DNA of 64,000 bases from Roseibium hamelinense (GTDB taxonomy: Bacteria > Pseudomonadota > Alphaproteobacteria > Rhizobiales > Stappiaceae): the NCBI RefSeq assembly GCF_007830545.1, contig NZ_VLLF01000005.1, positions 62,001 to 126,000 on the forward strand. The letters run 5' to 3'. Below, in pieces: positions 47,741-55,842 of this stretch; position 1 is the stretch's first letter, and the number at the start of each line of letters is the position of its first letter. Both the position numbers and the translations under genes were made by a program. The notes beneath the pieces were generated by a model, which searched no databases, was not told where the DNA came from, and saw only the letters and a program-made list of their open reading frames with translations.

Positions 47741-48342
47741 GTCGCACGCCCCCATTCCTTCAGCGATGCCCAAACGCCGCGTTCGAGTGAGTACCGCTCA
47801 GTCGGGACCGTACCGCCAGCCCCTACCGACCGGATCAGACTTTGATCGCGATATTGAAAACCGGATTTTACCAGAACCCGCCTGGATGCCGGATTCGTGA
47901 CACGGCATGCGGCTGTCAGCTCCGATACATCCTGATACGCAAAGGCATGATCCACCAGCGTATGAACAGCCTCCGTCGCATATCCGTTGCCCCAGAAGGG
48001 TTCACCAATCCAATACCCAACATGAACCGGGCCGTTCGGCTCCAATTGCGCATAACGGGCCGTTCCAATGAGACGGCCGGTCGCTTTCAACCGGATCGCG
48101 AAAGTTGAGGAGTTTGCAGCCGGATTCTCTGCCTTGGCGATCAACGCCCTGCCGTCGTCCAGCTTAAAAGGATAAGGCATCGTCGAAAGGTTTGATGCCA
48201 CTTTCTTGTTGTTGGCCAAAAAGACCAAATCTGCCAGATCATCCGCGCGCGGCACATCGAGCTTTACGCGAACAGCTTCCTGCGGCAACGGGGCCGCACC
48301 CCGACAGCTTTCATCCAGCAATCCATCGCTTTCGACAACCAT
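47737..48342 (-). CDS. GNAT acetyltransferase, RimJ/RimL-like (first of three)
   Basis: This is a 201-aa N-acetyltransferase and the first gene of the GNAT-GNAT-GNAT-obg group. The acetyl-CoA loop is HVGYWIGEPFWGNGYATEAVHTLVDHAF, and the C-terminal NPASRRVLVKSGFQY is present. The N-terminal 30 residues (MVVESDGLLDESCRG) precede the fold and are not conserved. The start lies just after the large nested inverted repeat that follows rpmA. The substrate is unknown. Confidence 0.88.
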   Translation of the reverse strand: MVVESDGLLDESCRGAAPLPQEAVRVKLDVPRADDLADLVFLANNKKVASNLSTMPYPFKLDDGRALIAKAENPAANSSTFAIRLKATGRLIGTARYAQLEPNGPVHVGYWIGEPFWGNGYATEAVHTLVDHAFAYQDVSELTAACRVTNPASRRVLVKSGFQYRDQSLIRSVGAGGTVPTERYSLERGVWASLKEWGRAT

Positions 48343-48350
48343 TTATTCCT

Positions 48351-48412
48351 CCAGTCAAAGTTGAAAACAAAAGGGGAGATGGCGCCCCATCTCCCCTTTG
48401 AACTTTGACTGG
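48351..48412 (-). terminator. Nested perfect inverted repeat; terminator of rplU-rpmA
   Basis: An outer 12-bp stem (CCAGTCAAAGTT, 48351-48362, with 48401-48412) encloses an inner perfect 13-bp stem (AAAGGGGAGATGG, 48370-48382, with 48387-48399). On the minus strand the inner stem is followed by TTTTGTTTTC, so it works as an intrinsic terminator after rpmA. The extra outer stem is unusual for a plain terminator and may have another role, such as protecting the mRNA end. Confidence 0.8.
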
Positions 48413-48471
48413 CTGTCTCGATCCGCCGGGGTCTTTGTGGGACGCCGGTGGTGGTTCGTGACACGTCGGCG

Positions 48472-48741
48472 TTACTCCGCTGCTTCCGCTACCGGGAGCA
48501 CGTTGATAAAGGTTCGGCCGTTGGCTTTGGCTTGGAATTCGACTTTGCCTTCCACGGTCGCAAAGATTGTATGGTCTTTGCCCATGCCAACGCCGGCACC
48601 CGGATGCCACTGCGTGCCACGCTGGCGCGCAATGATGTTGCCCGGGATTACAGCTTCGCCACCGAATTTTTTAACGCCAAGACGGCGGCCGGCTGAGTCG
48701 CGGCCGTTGCGGGATGAACCGCCTGCCTTTTTGTGTGCCAT
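48472..48741 (-). CDS. rpmA: 50S ribosomal protein L27
   Basis: L27 (89 aa) lies near the peptidyl transferase centre of the large subunit. The start [16 protein letters not shown] and [18 protein letters not shown] are diagnostic. The N-terminal tail begins directly with the mature form, with no Firmicutes-type prosequence. It follows rplU by 50 bases and ends before the nested inverted repeat. Confidence 0.98.
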   Translation of the reverse strand: MAHKKAGGSSRNGRDSAGRRLGVKKFGGEAVIPGNIIARQRGTQWHPGAGVGMGKDHTIFATVEGKVEFQAKANGRTFINVLPVAEAAE

Positions 48742-48791
48742 TGCTAGAACTCCTCGTTCTTCAATCTAAACGTCAGGTTTAAAGCGGCGGC

Positions 48792-49391
48792 TTAGTTGCC
48801 GGCCAGCTCTCTCGCCTGCACAACCCAGTTACCGCGCTCGAACTTGCCCTTCAGGCCAGTTTCTTCTTCAACGCGTGCGACATCATCGGCGCTCATGGCC
48901 GCGATCTGAGCAAAGGTGGTGATGCCAGCTTCGTTCAGTTTTTTAACCGCGGCCGGACCCGCACCGTCCAGCTTCTTGAGGTCATCAGCGCCGGAATCGG
49001 CAGCTGATGCTGCACTATCCTTTGCATCCTCGACAGGCGCAGCCTTCGCAGGCGCTGCCTTTTTAGCCGGCTTCGCTCCACCGGTGAGGATGTCCGTCAC
49101 TTTCAAAAGAGTGAAGGATTGACGGTGACCATTGCGGCGGCGGGAGTTTTGACGGCGGCGCTTTTTGAAAATGATGATCTTGCGATCACGCGCCTGCTCG
49201 ACAACTTCTGCCACAACGGTTGCGCCATCAACGGTCGGAGCGCCAATTGTTGTTTCGGTGTCATTGCCAACCATCAGAACTTCGTCAAAAGTGACGGAGC
49301 TACCTGCATCGGCATCCAATTTCTCGACCTTCAGAAGGTCATCTGCGGCAACTTTATACTGTTTGCCACCAGTCTTGATCACTGCGAACAT
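48792..49391 (-). CDS. rplU: 50S ribosomal protein L21 with C-terminal helix-hairpin-helix extension
   Basis: L21 (199 aa, about twice the usual ~103) binds 23S rRNA. Residues 1-100 are normal L21 ([34 protein letters not shown]). After a Lys/Ala/Pro/Asp-rich linker (residues ~105-140), a second domain occurs: [40 protein letters not shown]. This is a helix-hairpin-helix of the kind found in many alphaproteobacterial L21 proteins. ATG at 49391 is preferred; GTG at 49400 is possible. AAGGA lies upstream. Confidence 0.95.
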   Translation of the reverse strand: MFAVIKTGGKQYKVAADDLLKVEKLDADAGSSVTFDEVLMVGNDTETTIGAPTVDGATVVAEVVEQARDRKIIIFKKRRRQNSRRRNGHRQSFTLLKVTDILTGGAKPAKKAAPAKAAPVEDAKDSAASAADSGADDLKKLDGAGPAAVKKLNEAGITTFAQIAAMSADDVARVEEETGLKGKFERGNWVVQARELAGN

Positions 49392-49677
49392 GTCACGCAC
49401 GTCCTTCTTTTCGTTTTAGGGCCGCCGCCGGTATTTAAACTTGGCAAGCAGCCGATCTATCTTACCGACCCAGAGGCGCCAGCCTTGCACGTTATATCGT
49501 GACAAAGTGGTCTTTGCGGATCCGCCAATCCTTGAATTTAAAGGGACGATCAAGCCTGGGTCAGAGGCTATGGGTGTATATTTCACCCATGCATGAGCCC
49601 GCGGAATATACTCACGCAACACCAAGTGTCAACCAGCAATGCATCCTGACCAGGCTTCCCTGAAGCCGCTGTGTGCC
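49392..49677. other. rplU leader and gap to the next gene
   Basis: This 286-base region lies upstream of rplU. GGGTG and CACCC (49567-49583 area) form a weak dyad. A TATAAC-like -10 is present near 49493 on the minus strand without a good -35. I see no clear ribosomal-leader structure. Confidence 0.35.
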
Positions 49678-50745
49678 TCACGCAAAAAAGATCAGGAAGC
49701 TCAAGTCTGATTTGACATTTCCCATACTTGTTTCGATCGAGCTTGTTCGTGCTTTGATATTCTGGGTCTCGACGGCGCAGTTTGCGATATTTGACTCGAT
49801 TTGAGTTAATCGCGCAGCCGCAGCCTCGGTTTCGGCCGACACGCCCTTGACCTGCATTTCCATGCTAATCAAATCGAGATTACGTTCTGTCGCGCTGATG
49901 TTGAACCCTGTTACGCCAAGACTAATCCCGGTAGCGGCCACGCTAAATGATGTCAACGACACCACCAGAAACGGCTTCACGAAACAATCCGCCCCCATTG
50001 ACATGAAGAAGTTTGCGCCGGCGGAAACCGAACACTGGGCGCCCCAATAGAAACTGGTCGTTGTGCCTTCGGTCCACGAGTGTGTAGCCCCCTTCGTGAC
50101 CTTATAATCGTTGCCGCCAACATTGCGTGTTGCAGTCTTTACATTTTCAACAAGGTCGGCGGCACCGCCATCCGCATCAAGTATGATCGCCTTTGCGTTT
50201 GTTCCCTCGTCCTTTGCTGCACCTGACCCGGTCTTCAGAATAATTTGGCCGTCAGACGCCTGCTTTTTAATTGTCTTCCCCGCTGTCACCGTCACAGTGT
50301 CTGAAACATCGAGCTCATGGTCGCCTGACACGCGATGATGATAACTATTGGTTTCGACAAGCATCTCTTGATGCGACCGGATGAGGATCCGCCCATCGCA
50401 GGATAGCAGTATACCTTTTGCGCCACCTGCTCCCCCAGCCCGGGCCGGAGCATTTGCGCCTTCGAGATCTACATATTTATTGGGGTAGTAGTTCCTAATT
50501 TCCGTATCGTTGGGCAGCGTTTGCTCAACATCAGAATACTGGCCAAGCCTCAGAAATGCGCCTAAGCCGGCGTCATCGTTCGCCGAGTTGCGATCGGGAT
50601 TGGTCTTGGGAACATAAAAATAAGTGTAAGATGATTGGTAGTGCGTTCCGGTATCGTCCTGAACGAGGATGTCGTCATCCGTCCGATCAGAAAACGATGT
50701 ACTCAAAGCGTCCAGATCTGTCCTTACGTTCGCCAGCGTGTCCAA
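49678..50745 (-). CDS. Orphan protein with a gp5/VgrG-like beta-repeat region and coiled coil
   Basis: I do not firmly recognise this 355-aa protein. TTG at 50745 has a perfect AAGGAGG seven bases upstream, so it is probably translated. Residues about 110-195 read like the beta-helical part of phage gp5 or VgrG: GILLSCDGRILIRSHQEMLVE, HHRVSGDHELDVSDTVTVTAG, GQIILKTGSG, AIILDADGG. A more hydrophobic segment follows (FMSMGADCFVKPFLVVSLTSFSVAATGISLG). The end is a heptad-like coiled coil (ARLTQIESNIANCAVETQNIKA). No signal peptide is present. No type VI secretion or phage genes are near, so it may be a spike-like adhesin, an eCIS relic or an unrelated protein. Confidence 0.5.
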   Translation of the reverse strand: MDTLANVRTDLDALSTSFSDRTDDDILVQDDTGTHYQSSYTYFYVPKTNPDRNSANDDAGLGAFLRLGQYSDVEQTLPNDTEIRNYYPNKYVDLEGANAPARAGGAGGAKGILLSCDGRILIRSHQEMLVETNSYHHRVSGDHELDVSDTVTVTAGKTIKKQASDGQIILKTGSGAAKDEGTNAKAIILDADGGAADLVENVKTATRNVGGNDYKVTKGATHSWTEGTTTSFYWGAQCSVSAGANFFMSMGADCFVKPFLVVSLTSFSVAATGISLGVTGFNISATERNLDLISMEMQVKGVSAETEAAAARLTQIESNIANCAVETQNIKARTSSIETSMGNVKSDLSFLIFFA

Positions 50746-51233
50746 AGCCTTGCCTCCTTCAACGCCCCGTTTTCCACCTCTGGTTTCCGCTCCCGCCCGG
50801 AACGGGATACTTAACAGATTGTATATGTCATAATTCTGTCATTCAATTCAATTTCTGGTTATAGTGTGATAAATTTTCTTGCGCATCCAGAGTTTTTAAT
50901 TTTGATCGCAGCTTTTTTTCATCGACAACTGGCCACAATCCCGTCTGGCAACTGTGCAAAGATGAGGTGTCAAAATGGCGCCTGGGATGACCCGAGTAGA
51001 CAGACCACCTCGGAACAGTGGCGATCACCTCCGCAGTTCAACACGCAAGGCATGGCCAGGGGCCGGCTAGCGAAACCGCACTGTTCCATGCACTTCCACA
51101 TTGCTTTCTTTGAAAAACCAACCGGCAAAACGACACCCGTTTGCCAACCCAAAAAGTCTAAAATCAGCTCTTGCAGCTCGTGCCACGCTTGTCTATGTTC
51201 CGCGCCACTTGAGACCTATGCTTTAAGCGCCGC
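50746..51233. other. Intergenic region upstream of tRNA-Ser
   Basis: These 488 bases contain no convincing gene. The left part (50820-50920) is AT-rich (TTTTTAATTTTGATC and similar). Open frames across this area run into the tRNA and show no family resemblance. A possible tRNA promoter is given separately. Confidence 0.4.
51171..51199 (+). promoter_or_regulatory. Possible sigma-70 promoter of tRNA-Ser
   Basis: TTGCAG (51171-51176) and TATGTT (51194-51199) lie 17 bp apart, about 35 bases upstream of the mature tRNA 5' end. The spacing is ideal, the hexamers moderate. Confidence 0.45.
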
Positions 51234-51323
51234 GGAGAGGTGCCGGAGTGGTCGAACGGGGCGGTCTCGAAAACCGTTGAGCGCGCAAGCGTTCCGAGGG
51301 TTCGAATCCCTCTCTCTCCGCCA
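51234..51323 (+). tRNA. tRNA-Ser (anticodon CGA)
   Basis: The 90-nt sequence has acceptor GGAGAGG pairing with TCTCTCC (one G-U pair). It has a serine-type D-arm (GCCGGAGTGGTCGAACGGGGC), anticodon stem CGGT/ACCG with loop CTCGAAA (anticodon CGA), a long variable arm (GAGCGCGCAAGCGTTC), T-arm GGTTCGAATCC and encoded CCA. It reads UCG codons. Confidence 0.96.
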
Positions 51324-51327
51324 TTTT

Positions 51328-52344
51328 CTAATCGTTTGTTGAAAACCGTTCTTTGAGGGCCGCGCACGGGTCATCGCGCGGGATCACTTGAGTGAGCCAG
51401 ATGTAATCCGCCGGATAGTCTACAGAGTACGATTCAGCCACCTGATCCGGCTGCATGTCGGCAGCGACTTCTTGCAACATTACGGAAACCGCTTGCCCGT
51501 CCAAATAAAGAGGTACACCCCGATCCTTGCGGACATGGCCGTTGCCCGTGATCAAAAAAGCCGGTCCGGTTTTCGGCGCTTGCCGTAAAACAGCCGCCAT
51601 ATGCGCGTCCCGGAACCGTTGCACGGCGCTCATGTTGGGCACGGCCTCAATGGGCAATAGGTCACAGTGCGCAGCCATGATCTCCGCCCTCAATCCAGAG
51701 GCAAGCTTGGGTTCAAGTGGCGACGTTAGGCCCAGTTCAGCGAGTTGCGAACCTGGGAGGGCTTTCAAACCGCCCTGCGAAACCGATTGTGTTGCTTCAC
51801 GGCCCGGAAGCGCGAATTCGATACGGGCCTTGCGTGACAAAGCAGCTTCGATAAGCGGCCGATAGATCTGAAAATCCGGCCATCCGCTTTGCTGCCAATC
51901 AACCCGGTCCGCAAACCCGTCGGCGGTCTGCGGCCCCTGTATTCTAAAGGCCTCAAGAGCGTCAGACTGATCTTCACTCAGCATCTCTAAAAACACAGCC
52001 GGACGCTGATTAGGCGCCACCATACCCACCAAAAAGGCCTGGAGGTGATGATGAACGGGATTGTCGTGAATTTCACCCAAGACAATCGATCGCGCCGCCG
52101 ACAAACGCGTAATGAGTGTTTGCGGAGCAACAAAACGCTGATCAGAGACTGACCAAATCCGCCCCAACGCGCGATCCGGCGCGACGTCTCCCGATACCCA
52201 TTCCTGCCAAGCTGAGGCTGCTACAGGTTTTAAGCCAAATACGGCAACAAAGGCCGCCAGCACAAAAAATATGGCAAAATGGACAGCGCTTTTGAAGCCG
52301 CACGGCATGAATTTGTTATAGGGCAGTCGTTCGTTGCGTTTCAT
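51328..52344 (-). CDS. ChaN-family heme-binding-like protein
   Basis: This 338-aa protein has an N-terminal hydrophobic segment (about residues 20-45, ending VAASAWQEW) that is a signal peptide or anchor. The ChaN/EreA-like domain has SIVLGEIHDNPVHHHLQAFLVGMV and the C-terminal FLITGNGHVRKDRGVPLYL. ChaN of Campylobacter binds heme and is linked to iron uptake; the His cluster (H-D-N-P-V-H-H-H) is visible here. There is no clear lipobox. ATG at 52344 is chosen; GTG at 52362 and ATG at 52308 are also possible, since no strong ribosome site is seen. No iron uptake genes are next to it, so the role is inferred from the family alone. Confidence 0.78.
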   Translation of the reverse strand: MKRNERLPYNKFMPCGFKSAVHFAIFFVLAAFVAVFGLKPVAASAWQEWVSGDVAPDRALGRIWSVSDQRFVAPQTLITRLSAARSIVLGEIHDNPVHHHLQAFLVGMVAPNQRPAVFLEMLSEDQSDALEAFRIQGPQTADGFADRVDWQQSGWPDFQIYRPLIEAALSRKARIEFALPGREATQSVSQGGLKALPGSQLAELGLTSPLEPKLASGLRAEIMAAHCDLLPIEAVPNMSAVQRFRDAHMAAVLRQAPKTGPAFLITGNGHVRKDRGVPLYLDGQAVSVMLQEVAADMQPDQVAESYSVDYPADYIWLTQVIPRDDPCAALKERFSTND

Positions 52345-52385
52345 AACAAACAATCTAGGCACCGCTCGCCACCTGGCCAGAGGTT

Positions 52386-53195
52386 TTAGCGGTAGACATG
52401 ATCCTCTTCTGGAAAGCTGCGCTCCTTCACCTCTTCCGCATAAGCTTTCACCGCGGCTTCGATTTGCCCCCCCAGATTACCATAAACCTTCACAAATTTC
52501 GGCGGTTTCGGATTAAGCCCAAGCATGTCTTCCAACACAAGAATCTGGCCGTCACACTCTGCAGAGGCGCCAATACCAATCGTCGGGATGGAAATCTGCT
52601 TGGTAATCCGCGCCGCCAACGGCTCCACCATTCCCTCTAACACCACTGCAAATGCTCCCGCCTGTGCAACGACCCGGGCATCTTCTTCGTGCAGAGGCCA
52701 GCTGTCCTCATCGCGTCCCTGGGTTTTGAACCCACCCATAACATTGCTCGATTGTGGCGTCAGGCCAATATGCGCCATGACCGGTATACCGCGTTCCGTA
52801 AGATAGCGGATCGTTTCCGCCATGCGCTTTCCGCCCTCGAGTTTTACAGCGCCGCAATGGGTTTCCTTCATAATGCGCGCTGCGTTCCGGAACGCCATCT
52901 GCGGACTTTCCTCATAGGTGCCGAACGGCATGTCAACCACAACCAGCGCCCGCTGCGTTCCTCGGACAACTGCCTGACCATGCATGATCATAAGATCAAG
53001 CGGCACCCCAACCGTTGAATCCATGCCGTGCATGACCATGCCAAGGCTGTCGCCAACCAAAATAAAGTCGGCATACTTGTCAACGATCGCTGCCGTATGA
53101 GCATGGTAAGAGGTCAGCGAGACGATCGGTTCCCCCCCTTTTCGGGCTGCAATCTGCGGCACCGTGATGCGTCGGGTCGGTTTTTGGGTGCTCAT
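52386..53195 (-). CDS. panB: 3-methyl-2-oxobutanoate hydroxymethyltransferase
   Basis: This is the first step of pantothenate synthesis (269 aa), making ketopantoate from alpha-ketoisovalerate and methylene-tetrahydrofolate. It has [23 protein letters not shown], metal ligands in the VGDSLG region, [20 protein letters not shown] and the catalytic Glu region [18 protein letters not shown]. It lies 24 bases after panC. Confidence 0.97.
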   Translation of the reverse strand: MSTQKPTRRITVPQIAARKGGEPIVSLTSYHAHTAAIVDKYADFILVGDSLGMVMHGMDSTVGVPLDLMIMHGQAVVRGTQRALVVVDMPFGTYEESPQMAFRNAARIMKETHCGAVKLEGGKRMAETIRYLTERGIPVMAHIGLTPQSSNVMGGFKTQGRDEDSWPLHEEDARVVAQAGAFAVVLEGMVEPLAARITKQISIPTIGIGASAECDGQILVLEDMLGLNPKPPKFVKVYGNLGGQIEAAVKAYAEEVKERSFPEEDHVYR

Positions 53196-53219
53196 AGTGT
53201 TTCCTTTTTGCGAAAGAGC

Positions 53220-54086
53220 CTAGATTTCGCGGGCATACCTTTCGACGTGAATGACTTTCTGATCAATAAGAAGAACCGAGCCAAAGCGGACAGCAAGCAG
53301 GATTACGGCATCCCGATCCAGAATATCGGGCATCGGTTCCAGGGTTGTCGCGTCAAGGATGTCGACGCTCTTTATCTCCGCATCCGGTGCCTCCTCGAGG
53401 ATGGTGCGGATTTCCCGCTCCATTTCTGCAACCCGCAGCTGCGGCTTCGCCATATTCGCAGCAACAGCCAATGACTTGCTCAAAGCGGTCGCTTGCTGCC
53501 GGTGCTTGGCGGCCAGGCGAACGTTTCGGGAAGACAAGGCAAGACCATCCGGTTCCCGAACGGTTGGTTGGCCGACAATGCGCAAAGGCACGTCGAGGTC
53601 CTTCACCATTTGCCGGATTATGGTCAGTTGCTGGTAGTCTTTCTCACCGAAAACGGCCACGTCCGGTTGAACGATGTTGAACAGTTTGGTCACGACTGTC
53701 GTGACACCGCGAAAATGCCCGGGACGCAGGGCGCCTTGCAACCGTGCTGACAGACCCGGGACTTCGACAAAGGTATCGCCGGCCGCGCCATACATTTCCT
53801 CTACATCCGGCATGAAAACAGCGTCGACCCCCTCTGCCTCTAGAAGGGCAAGGTCGCGTTTTTCGTCGCGCGGATATGTTTGGAGATCTTCGTTCGGGCC
53901 GAATTGCGTGGGATTGACAAAGATGGACGTCACAACCCGGTCCGTTTCGGACCGTGCTCGCCGAACGAGCGCCAAATGGCCCTCGTGCAGGTAACCCATA
54001 GTCGGAACCAACCCAAGTGAATTACCGGATTTCCGCCAGTTGCGCACCAAGCCGCGGATTGCCCCTTTTGTGGAGCACACTTCCAT
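53220..54086 (-). CDS. panC: Pantothenate synthetase
   Basis: This enzyme (288 aa) joins pantoate to beta-alanine using ATP. It has the HIGH-like motif PTMGYLHEGHLALVRRA, FVNPTQFGPNEDLQTYPR, FGEKDYQQLTIIRQMVKDL and the KMSKS-like DGLALSSRNVRL. It forms the panC-panB pair. Beta-alanine supply (panD) is not in the window. Confidence 0.97.
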   Translation of the reverse strand: MEVCSTKGAIRGLVRNWRKSGNSLGLVPTMGYLHEGHLALVRRARSETDRVVTSIFVNPTQFGPNEDLQTYPRDEKRDLALLEAEGVDAVFMPDVEEMYGAAGDTFVEVPGLSARLQGALRPGHFRGVTTVVTKLFNIVQPDVAVFGEKDYQQLTIIRQMVKDLDVPLRIVGQPTVREPDGLALSSRNVRLAAKHRQQATALSKSLAVAANMAKPQLRVAEMEREIRTILEEAPDAEIKSVDILDATTLEPMPDILDRDAVILLAVRFGSVLLIDQKVIHVERYAREI

Positions 54087-54225
54087 CTGTTCACCCTCCC
54101 AAAGCCGGCATGAATCCTGCCGGTCTCATTTCGCAGGTGCAACATATTCCAGTTTGACCTGAGGGGTCCAGCCCGGCCGCAACGGCAGCTGTGCTAAAAA
54201 GTTTAAGGTTCGCCTGGGCTACGTC

Positions 54226-55842
54226 CTAAAACTTGCCATCATAAGCACGGTTGGAAATCCGGCAGGCGAGTATTGTGAACCCGTCGCGGGTTAGAGCATC
54301 TTTCGCTTCGCGCTTGAGGATATCGGTGCTTTCGACCCAAACTCCATGCCCGCCATAAGCTTTTGCAATTGCAGGAAAATCAGTCTCGCCAAAATCCACG
54401 CCAACATTGGGTCTTTGGCTTTTGCGCTGTTTCAATTCGATCAGAGCCAATGACGTGTCAACGAGCACGCAGATAATCACCGGCAGGTTCAGATCCCGGA
54501 GCGTGGAAAGCTCGCCGAGACACATTTCAAGGCCAGCATCACCCACAAAGGCCAGAACCGGCCGGGTCTGGTCAACCAACCGATGGCCCATGGCAAGCGG
54601 GACGGCACAGCCCATGGTGCACAAGGCTGATGATTGGATCATGCCCCGCGGCTGTTTGGATTCCCATATTTGACTGACGAGAATGCGGTGCGCGCCGCTG
54701 TCCGCACTCACAACGACATTGGCTGGCATCACTTGTTTCAAGGCATGGAATGCAGCCGCCGGTCCCCAACCTTCAGCCTCAATGCCAAACGCCGCCTTCA
54801 ACTGTCTGCGAACCTCAGCCGGCTCAGCATCAGGCCAGCTTTTCATACTGTTTGGCCTGGACGCTGAAAGCTCCGCCAGAACCGGACGGACGTGGCTCCG
54901 AAGTCTTACATGCGCGCTGTGCATGCCGTGTGTCCGCAGGACGGGAGAGACATCAATGACAGGGGCGGTTTCAGGCCACGGATTGCGCCAATTGATCCGC
55001 ATTTCGATCGGGTCATATCCGAGGAGCAAGATGCAATCGCTTTGCCGGATCAACGGCAAAAGCACGTCATCAGCCTTTGGAGACAGGCCGGCTCCACCCA
55101 AGGCAAGTTCATGTGTCTCGCTCAAAAGGCCTTTGCCTTTGTAGGAGGTGACCAGGGGGATCTGAAACTCTTCGCAAAAGGCGGTGATCTCCGCGCCTGC
55201 CATCTCGTTGACGGCATCAACACCAGCAATCGCGATCGGCCGCTCGCTCGACGCAAACAGCGCCTTTGCTGCTTCCAGATGGGGACCCGACGCCGAGAAG
55301 ATATCGTCTGGACGTGAATCGAATGCATCAGACCATGCTTCAGTGGTGGCACTCTCTGCAACACTGATCGGCACGTCAATGTGCACCGGACCCGGCTGGC
55401 CGTCCAACGCGATCGACAACGCTTTTTCCATCATGACGTCCAGCGCCCCAAGCCGGGCTGAAAAGCTGGCTTTAACGATTGGCCGCAGCATCTGCTGATG
55501 ATCGAGAACCTGATGCGTGTAACTTTCGGCCTCTGCGGAATCCACGCATCCGGTTAGAAAAATCAGCGGCACGCGATCTTGCCATGCATTGGCAACAACG
55601 TTGACTGCATTGGCCGCCCCAGGACCCAATGTTGCCAGCAACACCCCAGGGGCTCCATCGGCGTGCCAGCCGCCTTCAGCCATGAAACCACCGGCATTTT
55701 CGTGTTTCACCAGCACAAACTTCAAGCCGGCCCGGTCCAGACTGTCCATCACGGCGAGCACTTCCCCACCCGGTATCCCGAACGCATGGCGGCACCCTGC
55801 TGCAAACAGCTTATGTGCTATAATGTCGGCACCGGTCGTCAT
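54226..55842 (-). CDS. ThDP-dependent enzyme, acetolactate synthase-like
   Basis: This is a 538-aa cytoplasmic enzyme of the acetolactate synthase/benzoylformate decarboxylase superfamily. The N-terminal Pyr domain has AFGIPGGEVLAVMDSL and the catalytic Glu in KHENAGGFMAEGG. The C-terminal PP domain has FVGDAGLEMCLGELSTLRDLNLPV then LVDTSLALIELKQ. The metal site reads GDA where GDG is usual, and V-D-T replaces the LNN pattern, so an Asp may serve as the second ligand. It is not oxalyl-CoA decarboxylase by sequence. It overlaps the upstream CoA-transferase gene by four bases, so the two enzymes probably work in one pathway. The reaction is unknown. Confidence 0.8.
   Translation of the reverse strand: MTTGADIIAHKLFAAGCRHAFGIPGGEVLAVMDSLDRAGLKFVLVKHENAGGFMAEGGWHADGAPGVLLATLGPGAANAVNVVANAWQDRVPLIFLTGCVDSAEAESYTHQVLDHQQMLRPIVKASFSARLGALDVMMEKALSIALDGQPGPVHIDVPISVAESATTEAWSDAFDSRPDDIFSASGPHLEAAKALFASSERPIAIAGVDAVNEMAGAEITAFCEEFQIPLVTSYKGKGLLSETHELALGGAGLSPKADDVLLPLIRQSDCILLLGYDPIEMRINWRNPWPETAPVIDVSPVLRTHGMHSAHVRLRSHVRPVLAELSASRPNSMKSWPDAEPAEVRRQLKAAFGIEAEGWGPAAAFHALKQVMPANVVVSADSGAHRILVSQIWESKQPRGMIQSSALCTMGCAVPLAMGHRLVDQTRPVLAFVGDAGLEMCLGELSTLRDLNLPVIICVLVDTSLALIELKQRKSQRPNVGVDFGETDFPAIAKAYGGHGVWVESTDILKREAKDALTRDGFTILACRISNRAYDGKF

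Noticed and set aside
50866-51342. 158-codon plus-strand frame
   Set aside because: It reads through the tRNA-Ser gene; the C-terminal residues are only translated tRNA.
54226-55842. Annotation as acetolactate synthase ilvB or as oxalyl-CoA decarboxylase
   Set aside because: No ilvH follows, the metal-site residues differ, and the oxalyl-CoA decarboxylase residues are not recognised. A general ThDP enzyme call is safer.
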